In this document: in pieces, positions 1 to 9,280 of the stretch
Position numbering within the stretch: the stretch's first letter is position 1
How the letters are laid out: every line of letters begins with the position of its first letter
Assembly (NCBI GenBank): GCA_024364735.1
Contig: JAGFNQ010005385.1
Span: 775,044-839,043 of the forward strand
Reading direction: 5' to 3'
From: Boesenbergia rotunda
Taxonomy: Eukaryota > Streptophyta > Magnoliopsida > Zingiberales > Zingiberaceae
Length of the DNA stretch: 64,000 nt
Made by a program: the position numbers and the translations under genes
The notes under the pieces: model-generated
Seen by the model: only the letters and a program-made list of their open reading frames with translations
Database searches by the model: none
Told to the model about the DNA's origin: nothing

Positions 1-2
1 AA

Positions 3-1673
3 ATGGGACGCAACGTCGAAGTGTACATCGACGACATTCTGATTAAGACCGCCCGAGCGGAAGAGCTCATCCCCGATATTGAAGAAACTTGCCAAACTCT
101 GCGGCGGTATGGTCTGAAGCTTAACCCGGCCAAATGTCTATTCGGGGCTCGGAGCGGGAAGTTCCTCGGCTATATAGTAACCGAGCGGGGAATCGAAGCA
201 AATCCGGGCAAAGTAAAGGCCATCATGGATATGCCGGCTCCGAGGAATCTCAGAGAAGCTCAACGGCTGACCGGACGGATAACGGCCTTGTCAAGATTCA
301 TTTCCCGGTCAGCCGAACGGGGCTTGCCTTTTTTCAAGACCTTGCGCCGGACCACCAAATTTCAGTGGGATGCAGAGTGTGACAAGGCCTTCGAGGAGCT
401 GAAATCTTACCTGTCGGAATTACCAACGCTCGCCCGGCCGGAGCCTGGTGAGAATTTATTTGTATATCTAGCAACTTCCGCTGACTCGGGCAGCATGGTG
501 TTAGTCCGGGAAGACAAAGCTGAGCAGCGGCCGGTGTATTTCTTTGCACATCTGTTTAAAGGAGCCGAGTGTCGGTACACGACACTCGAAAAATTGGGCT
601 ACATACTATTCTTAGCCGCCCGGCGGCTCAGACCATACTTCTTATCTCACCCAATTACTGTATTGACTAACAGTAACTTGGGTCGGGTGCTCACTAACCC
701 AGAAACCTCAGGGCGGCTAGTGAAATGGGCGACCGAGCTAAGCGAGTATGATATACAGTATCAACCCCGACCGGCTATCAAGGCTCAAGCCTTAGCCGAT
801 TTTCTCACTGAATGGCATGGCGATGAAGCCGAGGGCGTATGGAAGGTGTACGTTGATGGGGCATCCGCTCGGCAAGGAAGCGGATTTGGCCTTCTAATGG
901 TGTCACCCGAAGAAGAACGGCTACATTTGTCCGTGCGGCTAGAACACCGGGCGACTAATAATGAAGCTGAGTATGAAGCACTAATCGCCGGTCTGCAAGC
1001 CGCACGACATGTCGGTGCCACCCGGGTGTGGCTATACTCAGATTCCCAACTGGCCGTACAGCAACTGGCCGGTAATTTCGAAGTCAATTGCAACCGGCTG
1101 CAAGAGTACATCGAGGCCTATGAACAGCTGAAGGCGGGTTTCCGTGAGATACTCCTACAAAAGATCCCTCGGGAAAGCAACATGCAAGCGGATGAGCTAG
1201 CCAAATTAGCTAGCGCAGTCGGATCATGGGTGATCCCCCGGCCGGCCAGTCATGCCTTATTCGTCATGCAAATCGAGCAGCAAGCGGAGATCGAATTAGA
1301 GAATGATTGGAGAACACCATTGATCGCATTCTTGACCAGGGGAGAACTGCCATCCGACCGGGAGCAGGCTCGGCTGCTTAAAAAGAGAGCCGTGGAATAT
1401 ACCATGGTCGGAGATGCCCTCTACAAACGAGCTCACGCCCGACCATTACTCAAATGCCTGGGCGGCGAAGATGCGGATTATGTTCTCCGCGAAGTCCATA
1501 TGGGGGTCTGCAGTAATCATTCGGGGGGCAGAGCCACCGCCCGGAAGGCTTTGTTGTCCGGGTATTATTGGCCAACTTTACAGAAGGATGCCGACCGACT
1601 GGCCTCAACATGCATCTCCTGTCAGAAGCACCAGTGTCTGCCCCACCGGCCGGCCGAAATATTGAAGACATCC
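3..1673 (+). CDS. Tat-lineage Ty3/gypsy pol fragment (RT end, two RNase H domains, integrase start)
   Basis: The frame is open from the first base, so the methionine at 3 is internal. In order it shows the end of reverse transcriptase with the YIDD active-site box at residues 8-11, a degenerate gypsy RNase H at about 120-270, a second archaeal-type RNase H at about 280-400, and the integrase zinc-binding region (H/H then CISC) at about 490-545. The second RNase H keeps all expected acidic residues: D285 (YVDGA), E321 (NNEAEYEAL), D347 (YSDSQ) and D397 (ADELA). Two RNase H domains in tandem are known from the Tat/Ogre/Retand group. The frame has no internal stop but ends at 1673, where the LTR of element A begins; the last codons of the open frame belong to that LTR. 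Its gag, protease and 5' LTR lie left of the window and its integrase core is not found on the right. Confidence 0.88.
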
Positions 1674-1896
1674 TGTAACGCCCCGAATTTTCCTCAAGAA
1701 AGATAATGTAAGAAGGGGAACATGCCCAAATTTATAAATAAAAGAATACGAAGTACCTTTATGTAAAAGTACTATTATATTCATAAAATATAATAAAATG
1801 AGATTTAATATCATTTTGATATTATGAATGAAATGTGTGAATATGAGCATCCCTAGACAGGCATTGGTTATGTGGGCTTAAGGAAAGAAATAAAAT

Positions 1897-1994
1897 AAAA
1901 AGGAAAATGAAGCAGAAAGGGGGGTGCCAAGGATCGAACCTTGAACCTCATGAAGAACCAAACCTTAAGTATGCCCATGTAACCAATTCACCCA
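1897..1994 (-). promoter_or_regulatory. Antisense tRNA-like Pol III-type module in element A U3
   Basis: On the minus strand, an A-box-like TGGGTGAATTG (1994 to 1984) is followed by a B box GGTTCGATCC (1940 to 1931), 54 bp from A start to B start, then T runs at 1907-1904 and 1901-1897 that could end Pol III transcription. The spacing resembles tRNAs with a long variable arm. It repeats in the 3' LTR at 9536-9599. No convincing cloverleaf is seen, so this is a promoter-like relic or module rather than a tRNA gene. Confidence 0.55.
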
Positions 1995-2107
1995 GCAGGG
2001 GAGTGCTGAGAAAAGGAGAAGGGAAATGCTAGTTAAGGGGAAATTAGGGGAAGAGACTCATGAAGATGAAGAGTCACCAACGGAGAGACGCATGCCTCTT
2101 CGTTCGC

Positions 2108-2115
2108 TATAAAAG
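2108..2115 (+). promoter_or_regulatory. LTR TATA box, element A
   Basis: TATAAAAG in the 5' LTR, about 110 bp past the tRNA-like module. It is the best candidate core promoter for the genomic transcript, and is the same in the 3' LTR near 9714. Confidence 0.6.
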
Positions 2116-2486
2116 AATAGGAGAAGTGACGAAGGGAGTTTTTCGGCAAGGAACGAGACTTTCGATTCCCTTCCACCAAAACTTAGGGTTTCCTTCAGAA
2201 CCCTAAGAACCCAGTTCTTTGAGAAGTCAGGAAAGAAAGAAGGAAGGAGCAGAACGAGAGGAAGAGCTTTCTTCTCCAAAAGCCGAACACTCCTTGGAAC
2301 TTAAGCGTAAGAAGTAAGTCTCCTCGCCTGTAACATAATCGTTACGAGTGTTCGTAAATGTTCTGTTCGTAGATGTTATCATGATTGTTCGTAAATGTTC
2401 TGTTCGTAGATGTTCTTACGATTGTTCGTAAATATTCTGTGTTCATGGAAAAGGTTACAATGTTACTGTGCTTTACGATTCAGGCT

Positions 2487-2925
2487 ACACAGACCGATCA
2501 GGGAGTACCTGATCGGTCAGAGGGCATCCTGATCGGTCTCCCAGACCGATCAGGCTACACCCTGATCGGTCACCGAGACCGATCAGGCCATGCCCTGATC
2601 GGTCTGGAGACCGATCAGGGGAGCGTACAGAACCTTCTGTGTGCCCATCCATGTATACCCTGATCGATCACAGACCGATCAGGCTACACCCTGATCGGTC
2701 ACCGAGACCGATCAGGCCATGCCCTGATCGGTCTGGAGACCGATCAGGGGAGCGTACAGAACCTTCTGTGTGCCCATCCATGTATACCCTGATCGATCAC
2801 AGACCGATCAAACTACACCTTGATCGGTCTGGGGACCGATCAGGTGAGTGTACAGGTCGATGAAACTTTCTGTAGTTGCCCTGATCGATCACCAGACCGA
2901 TCGGGCTACAGATCAGGTGTAAGTA
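2487..2925. repeat. Array of inverted GACCGATCAGG / CCTGATCGGTC motifs
   Basis: About twenty copies of an 11-base motif alternate in direct and inverted orientation, so many hairpins are possible. A larger unit of about 129 bp containing several motifs is duplicated in tandem (starts near 2543 and 2672). The matching array in the 3' LTR is at about 10094-10510 and has a short deletion near 10363. It lies downstream of the TATA box, so it would be transcribed. Confidence 0.85.
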
Positions 2926-3437
2926 CAAGTTATGAACCACAGAAATGAAGAAAGGTTTCTCATGCTATGTATGTTTTACCTCCATGTTGTATGAATGCTA
3001 TGCTATATATGTTGTATGCTATGGATTCCTTATGAAAGTAGGAAAAGTCATGTTACGGAATCATGCTTATGAATGAATAAACTTTACCTCCATGTTGTAT
3101 GAATGCCATACTATATATGTTGTATACTATGCATTCCTTATGAAAGTAGGAAAGATTATGTATGGATTCATGATTATGAATAAATGAAATGTCTGCATCC
3201 TTTATGAAAGAAAGAAAGAATATGTGAATACCTATAGTACGTTCAATAAGAAAGAAAGAAAGGAAAGAAAAGAAGAATGACTGAACGTCTATAGAATATT
3301 CATCAAGAAAGAAAGAAAAGAATGCATGTAAGTATTTTATTTTAAAGAATGGCAAGTACCGGATCCCGAAAGGGATCCACGGTTCCGGACTACCGCAGCT
3401 GTCCCTAGGCTGAACGAGAGTAAGCCTAGCAAGAGGG

Positions 3438-3486
3438 CCCTGTAGGTCGGGATTAGCTACCTCGCATCCTACTAGGGTATGCGCGC
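3438..3486 (+). other. Conserved LTR stem-loop block, element A
   Basis: Arms CCCTGTAGG (3438-3446) and CCTACTAGGG (3468-3477) pair with a one-base bulge around a 21-base loop containing GGATTAGCTACCTCG, followed by TGCGCGC at 3480-3486. The same layout is found in the LTRs of C, E, F, G and H. The 3' LTR copy is at 11029-11068, with TGCGGCC in place of TGCGCGC. Confidence 0.6.
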
Positions 3487-4169
3487 AAATACAAGGGTAC
3501 AAGCCAGGGATCCCACAAGCAAGAATGTATTTTTAAGTATTATGTATTAAGTTTTCCAAAAGAGCATCCTTATGTCTTGTGCACTCCACTCATGCATTCA
3601 TTCATATTATGCACTTAAGAATGTCATGTTAAGAAAGTTCAAGTTAAGAAGATTTATATGCTGATGATATGTTCATTTCATGACTATGTTTGTGTCCATG
3701 CCATGCTATGCAAGATAAGTATGTATGCCTAAGAAATTCATGCTATGCTATATGTTAATATGTATGAATGTGATACCCTGCATGATATGAGCTATATGAA
3801 TGATATGCCATGAATGTTATGTTGTATGATTTGCTATGATGTACGGATTTAGCGAGTAGGAAAGAGACTTACTAAGTGTATACTTATAGGATGTTTGCTT
3901 ATGTTACAGATCAACCCAGATCGTACTAAAAGAAGGGAAGCTGCAGGAGGCTTGGATGTGTGTGATGGTGACTTGGCCGTCGATAGATTATCATGAATAA
4001 GAAAGCATGTTATAACTTGACTGGTCACTTAGTCGAATATGTTAAGACACGAATATTAAGAAAGGTTAATGTTTTATATACCTACTATTCCTTGTGTCAT
4101 GATGTTTCCGCTGCCATGTACTATAAGTTAGACCAAGTAGGAATAGTAAGGATAGGAAGAAGAATATAG

Positions 4170-4223
4170 GTAACGCACTACTCTGAAAAAAAAAAAAAAA
4201 AAAAAAAAAAACACGGGCGTTAC
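4170..4223 (+). other. 3'-terminal LTR hairpin, element A
   Basis: GTAACGC (4170-4176) is inverted to GCGTTAC (4217-4223) at the LTR terminus, with a poly-A run in the loop. The hairpin sits four bases from the primer binding site. Equivalent terminal inverted repeats are seen in all other Tekay LTRs here. Confidence 0.6.
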
Positions 4224-4227
4224 AGTT

Positions 4228-4239
4228 TGGTATCAGAGC
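4228..4239 (+). other. Primer binding site (initiator tRNA-Met), element A
   Basis: TGGTATCAGAGC, the standard plant complement to the 3' end of initiator methionine tRNA, starts three bases after the LTR end. Downstream come CACACACATCA and a splice-donor-like GTAAG at 4290-4294. Confidence 0.92.
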
Positions 4240-4471
4240 GGTTACCATCTCACCGCACACACATCAAGCCTGCATCCTGCCGCTTCCAAGTAAGGAATTT
4301 CATACTTGCTTATTTTATGATTATGGTTTATGAGTTATGCAAATATGATTCTAGACATGCATGTATGAGTTATGATATATGGAAGCATGATTCTTTCCTT
4401 GGTTAACACTAGGAGAATACCTTGCATGTGTTAAGAAGAAATGATTTAAGATAAATATATATGAGTAGGAA

Positions 4472-4726
4472 ATGATGGAAGAATACGAAGAAGATCCCGA
4501 AGAAATCGAGAACATCGAGGAGGACCCCGACATGATCGAGGAAGACCCCGATATGTGGGAGGAGGACCCCGTGATAGACGAGGAGGATCTGGATATACTG
4601 GAAGAAAAACCAGTAGAATCCGTAGAAGATCCTGAAACTCCAGAACCCTGGATGAACGAGAGGGAGACAAATCTTGCCATGATATTCCTTATTATGGGAA
4701 TAATGTTAGCCCCTCTAGTTCGTTAA
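4472..4726 (+). CDS. Small acidic ORF in the leader of element A
   Basis: An 84-codon open frame between PBS and gag, starting with two methionines. Residues 1-50 are almost all Glu, Asp, Pro and Ile with a recurring EEDP motif; residues 68-82 are hydrophobic (LAMIFLIMGIMLAPL) and could insert in a membrane. I know no such protein in Tekay elements, and the shorter leaders of C, E and F have no match. A leader ORF could affect gag translation. It may also be chance expansion of a GAA/GAC-rich repeat, so translation is uncertain. Confidence 0.35.
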   Translation: MMEEYEEDPEEIENIEEDPDMIEEDPDMWEEDPVIDEEDLDILEEKPVESVEDPETPEPWMNERETNLAMIFLIMGIMLAPLVR

Positions 4727-4926
4727 GTAATATTGTACGATGTACGAACCAATAAAGAAATAAAAAGGGCTTACCTTATATGATTTGATGAAAAGAAATA
4801 CCTTGTTAATGGGAACATAGGACAGAACCCTATCAATAATAAAGAATGTTACAATTACATGAATATGAGTATGAAAGAAATAATAGATGATCTAATGCTA
4901 GCTATGGTTTACTTCGTGAAGATAAC

Positions 4927-5865
4927 ATGGCTAGAAGAAACACCAGAGCTAATGAAACTGCACCCCAGCCTGACCTGACGCACCTAGTCGCAGAGCTCCA
5001 GCGACAGGTCACTGAACAACAACAGACCATCAACACTCTGATGGCCCAACAGAGGACTATTACCCCTCCATCACCTAACCCGACGGTGATACCTGTAGCA
5101 CCCCCAGCTACTTCAGCACCCCTGACAGGCCCTGTCACCGGAATGCGACCGGAAGCCTACCTAATTCAGTGGCAGAGGTTGAAACCAGAATCCTTCTCCG
5201 GAAATTGTGAGCCCTGGGATGCACAGGCCTGGTTTAAGACTCTGGAGAGTACGATGGAACTGCTTGATTGGCCGGAGCATGAGAAAATAAAGTGTGCGTC
5301 ATTCTGCCTCTCTGGTGATGCCAGAATGTGGTGGGAGAGGGTCAAGGCTAAGAGGCCCGTGAACCTGATGAAGTGGACAGACTTCGAGACGGAATTCTTC
5401 GAGGAGTTCTTCCACCTGCAGGTCACCAATAAGCACTATGACGAATTCACGGAATTTCGTCAAGGCAACTTATCTGTCAGCGAAGCAGTCAAAAGGTTCA
5501 ACCGATTAGCTCGCCTATGTCCGGAATTAGTCAAGACGGAAAGGGAAAAGGTCCGTCTTATGCTGAAGATGTTACGGCCAGAAATAGCTCTGAACGTAGC
5601 CGGCGGAATTAACAGACCCCAGACTGCCGAAGAGCTGGTCAGCAGTGCCTTGATCACTGAGCATTACCTGAACAACATCAACCAGCAGAGGAAAACATCA
5701 GCTGAGAACAAGAACCAGGCTCCATCAGGAGGGCAGCAGCCCCAGCATGCGAGCACAAGGAAGTGGAACGATTCGACAAGCAGCCCAGCAAATAAGAAGC
5801 CCAGGAATAACCCGTGCGCAAAGTGTGGAAATAGGCATCCTGGAGAGTGCCGCGTGGGGTACTAA
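4927..5865 (+). CDS. gag: Gag polyprotein, element A
   Basis: Retrotransposon capsid-like protein. Starts MARRNTRANET, which matches the gag starts of E (MARGRSNRG) and C (MARGRSARR). A Gln-rich coiled-coil-like stretch (residues 15-45) is followed by a Pro-rich linker and the retrotransposon gag domain (about 75-260) with the typical WDAQAWFKTLES and MWWERVKAKRPVN segments. The first zinc knuckle, CAKCGNRHPGEC, is a short C-X2-C-X3-H-X3-C form. A frameshift near 5855 cuts the frame before the second, classical knuckle (CFTCGQVGHKFYNC), which continues in another frame. Confidence 0.88.
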   Translation: MARRNTRANETAPQPDLTHLVAELQRQVTEQQQTINTLMAQQRTITPPSPNPTVIPVAPPATSAPLTGPVTGMRPEAYLIQWQRLKPESFSGNCEPWDAQAWFKTLESTMELLDWPEHEKIKCASFCLSGDARMWWERVKAKRPVNLMKWTDFETEFFEEFFHLQVTNKHYDEFTEFRQGNLSVSEAVKRFNRLARLCPELVKTEREKVRLMLKMLRPEIALNVAGGINRPQTAEELVSSALITEHYLNNINQQRKTSAENKNQAPSGGQQPQHASTRKWNDSTSSPANKKPRNNPCAKCGNRHPGECRVGY

Positions 5866-6737
5866 CAAGTGCTTCACATGCGGACAAGTGGGACATAAGT
5901 TCTACAACTGCCCTATCCAAGCACCGATACCTGTTCAGCAGCAGATACAGTATCAAAAGGCTCCTGCACAGCTGCACCATATGCAAGCTGCAATAGAGAA
6001 TTCTGAACCAAATCAAGGCTTTTTGGAGGCCCCACCTATTACTCCGAACGCCAGGGTATTCTCTCTTACAAAGGAAGATGCAGCCAATGCTTCCACCGTT
6101 GTCACAGGTCAGATAATAATTCACAGTCAGCATGCTACTGTTTTATTTGATACTGGAGCAACGCATTCGTATATTTCCATGATATATGCTAAGAAGATAG
6201 ATATACCTTTACAAGTCTTGGACTACAATTTCTTAACAACTCTGCCTTCGGGAGAAACAATGGCATCCACCCACCAACTGCATGCCGTACCAATCAGAAT
6301 CGCAGAAAGAGAACTCTATTGCGACCTGATAGTACTTAACATGCAGGACTTTGATGTCATATTGGGTATGGACTTTCTCAGCAAGTACGGTGCTTCCATC
6401 GAGTGCCGTAAACGCAAGGTGGTCTTCCAGACCGAAGGAGAATCCATATTCGAATTTATCGGAGAGCCAAGAAAAAGAACTAGAAAATTTTTATCGGCTC
6501 TCCAAGCACAAAAGATGTTGGACAAGGGATACACTGGGTTTCTAGCACATGTAGTCAACACGGTTCAAGCAACAGACCAAAAGCTAGAAGATGTCAGAAT
6601 AGTATGCCATTATCCAGAGGTATTTCCCGAGGAATTACCAGGATTAGCCCCTGACAGAGAGGTTGAGTTTGAGATCGAACTGATTCCTGGCACGAATCCG
6701 ATCTCCAAGGCACCCTACCGGATGGCGCCGACCGAAT
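5856..6737 (+). pseudogene. Gag C-terminal zinc knuckle and aspartic protease, element A
   Basis: Reads on from gag in a shifted frame. CFTCGQVGHKFYNC near 5870-5910 is a C-X2-C-X4-H-X4-C knuckle that would bind packaged RNA. The pepsin-type protease follows with LFDTGATHSYIS near 6147-6180 (catalytic Asp in DTGA) and the downstream DFDVILGMDFLSKYGAS region. The frame runs into the RT linker (PGTNPISKAPYRM near 6690-6720) and is then lost by another indel near 6737. As one protein it is broken at both ends. Confidence 0.82.
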
Positions 6738-9246
6738 TAGAGAACTGCAAGGACAATTACAGGAGCTACTCGACAAGGGACTTATCCGCCCTAGTCACTC
6801 TCCATGGGGAGCTCCGGTATTGTTTGTCAAGAAGAAAGACGGCACCATGCGCCTGTGTATAGACTACAGAGCGCTGAACAACGTGACAATCAAAAACAGG
6901 TATCCCCTTCCAAGGATCGACGACCTGTTCGACCAACTGAAGGGAGCTACTGTCTTTTCAAAGATCGATCTCAGATCTGGCTACCATCAAGTGAAAGTAA
7001 GTCAGANNNNNNNNNNNNNNNNNNNNNNNNNNNNNNNNNNNNNNNNNNNNNNNNNNNNNNNNNNNNNNNNNNNNNNNNNNNNNNNNNNNNNNNNNNNNNN
7101 NNNNNNNNNNNNNNNNNNNNNNNNNNNNNNNNNNNNNNNNNNNNNNNNNNNNNNNNNNNNNNNNNNNNNNNNNNNNNNNNNNNNNNNNNNNNNNNNNNNN
7201 NNNNNNNNNNNNNNNNNNNNNNNNNNNNNNNNNNNNNNNNNNNNNNNNNNNNNNNNNNNNNNNNNNNNNNNNNNNNNNNNNNNNNNNNNNNNNNNNNNNN
7301 NNNNNNNNNNNNNNNNNNNNNNNNNNNNNNNNNNNNNNNNNNNNNNNNNNNNNNNNNNNNNNNNNNNNNNNNNNNNNNNNNNNNNNNNNNNNNNNNNNNN
7401 NNNNNNNAGAGTGGTAAAGTTATTGCTTATGCCTCTAGGCAACTAAAGGAACATGAAAGGAACTATCCCACTCATGACTTAGAATTGGCAGCCGTGGTCT
7501 TTGCTCTGAAAATATGGAGACACTATCTATATGGAGCACAGTGTAAGATCTATACAGACCACCAGAGTTTGCAATATTTCTTCACTCAGAAAGATCTTAA
7601 TATGCGCCAACGCCGATGGCTAGAACTCGTGAAGGATTATGATTGCGAGATCTTCTACCACCCGGGCAAGGCAAACAAGGTGGCTGATGCCCTCAGCAGA
7701 AAGTCCAGTGCTACCTTGATGTCCTTATCCGTACTGTCCCGACCATTGGCAAAGGAAATTTCGAGCTACGGGATCGAGGTCATTTCCGGACGACTTTCGG
7801 CCCTGGCAATTATGCCAGCATTATTCGACGACATACTGGAGAAGCAAAACGGTGATCCCAGCCTTCAGAAGATTAAGCAAGGAATTCATGAAGGCAAAAG
7901 TGAGGGTTTCCATATCACCGACAATGGGGTACTATACCTTCAGGAACGACTCTGTATCCCAAATGATCCGGAACTGCGAAAGCAGATTTTGGAAGAAGCT
8001 CACGGAACCCCCTATGCTATGCATCCGGGATCCACCAAGATGTACCGAGATCTGAAAACGAAGTTTTGGTGGTCCGGCATGAAGAGGAATGTAGCCCAGC
8101 ATGTCCAGTACTTGCCTGGTATGCCAAGCAAGTCAAAGCAGAACATCAGAGGCCTGGAGGAGTTCTGCAACCAATCCAAATACCAGAATGGAAATGGGAA
8201 GACATTCGATGGATTTCATCTCAGGTCTTCCCAGAACTACGAATGGATACGACGCTATATGGGTTATCGTCGACAGATTGACGAAGTCAGCTCATTTTCT
8301 AGCATCAAGATGACATATTCGATTGAGCAACTGGCCCAATTATATGCTAAGGAATCATCAGATTGCACGGCATTCCCAAAACTATCATTTCAGATAGGGA
8401 TGGTCGCTTCACATCGAAATTTTGGGAATATGTTCATAAAGCTCTCGGCACGAAGCTACGTTTCAGTACGCCTTTCATCCTCAGACTGATGGGCAAACTG
8501 AAAGAGTAAACCAAGTACTGGAGGACATGCTACGAGCTTGTGCCCTGGATTTCAAGGGGAGCTGGAGCCGATACCTTGTGCCTAGCAGAGTTCGCTTACA
8601 ATAATAGCTACCAGGCTACTATCGGGATGGCACCATATGAAGCATTATATGGAAGGAGGTGTAGGTCTCCGATCTGCTGGTACGAGAGTGGAGAAGGGAA
8701 GGAGATGGGACTCCAGACGGAGTTCATAAACGACACCACCCGAGCTATACAGAGTATCCGCCAAAGAATAGAGACGGCCCAGAGCCGCAGAAGAGCTATG
8801 CGGATCAGAGGCGTAGACCCTTGGAGTTTGATGTTGGAGATTTAATATTTCTCCGAGTCGCTCCTATGAAGGGAGTAATGCGATTCGGGAAGAAAGGAAA
8901 GCTTAGTCCGCGATACATAGGGCCATACAAATCTTGAACAGAGTGGGCAAGATGGCGTATGAGCTTGAGCTACCCCAGGAAATGTCTGCCCGTCCACAAC
9001 GTTTTTCACGTATCGATGCTTAAGAAATGCATTACTAGTACAGACCAAGTGATGAGCCGCACACCGTGCCAATCCGGGAGGACCTAAGTTACGAAAGCAA
9101 ACCTATTCGGATCCTGGATTGAGACATCAAGAGACTAAGGAACAAGGAATACCCTTAGTCAAAGTCTTATGGCAAAGTCAGCAATCTGAAGAAATTACCT
9201 GGGAACGTGAAGAGGACATAAAGCAAAAATATCCTGAATGTTTTAG
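6738..9246 (+). pseudogene. Pol remains of element A: RT, RNase H, integrase, chromodomain-like tail
   Basis: Reverse transcriptase starts near 6800 (VKKKDGTMRLCIDYRALN) and is cut at 7006 by the N gap, which removes the active-site box. RNase H resumes at 7408 (GKVIAYASRQLK; DALSRK near 7690). Integrase follows: zinc-binding region near 8000-8115, core pieces (SMDFISGLPRTTNGYDAIWV near 8205), FAYNNSYQATIGMAPYEALYG near 8590, GPY/F module near 8850-9030, and a chromodomain-like end near 9110-9246. At least six frame changes between 8100 and 9246, mostly one-base indels, prevent translation. Compared with element F, the missing RT/RNase H segment should be about 630 bp, not 401. Confidence 0.85.
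7007..7407. other. Assembly gap (401 N)
   Basis: Unsequenced stretch inside element A. Homology to element F at both edges puts the true missing length near 630 bp, so the N count is probably nominal. Confidence 0.97.
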
Positions 9247-9264
9247 TTCGAGGACGAACTTCTC

Positions 9265-9276
9265 AGAAGGGGGGGT
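9265..9276 (+). other. Polypurine tract, element A
   Basis: AGAAGGGGGGGT directly before the 3' LTR at 9281; the expected plus-strand primer. Confidence 0.8.
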
Positions 9277-9280
9277 GTAT

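Larger units (their letters stand above)
1674..4224 (+). repeat. 5' LTR of element A
   Basis: About 2.55 kb, matching 9281-11811. In order it carries an antisense tRNA-like module (1897-1994), a TATA box (2108-2115), a palindrome array (2487-2925), Met/Tyr-rich low-complexity sequence, a GAAA-rich tract (3200-3320), a conserved stem-loop (3438-3486), a poly-A run (4187-4210) and the terminal GGGCGTTACA. Differences from the 3' LTR are about nine substitutions and more than a dozen short indels by eye, so the insertion is young. Confidence 0.92.

Noticed and set aside
2487..2925. CRISPR-like array
   Set aside because: Repeats alternate in orientation, spacers are repeated themselves, and the region is inside a plant LTR.
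3053..3502. 149-codon minus-strand ORF in the A LTR
   Set aside because: Product of GAAA-rich and ATG/TAT-rich low complexity; a shorter, altered version in the other LTR shows no protein constraint.
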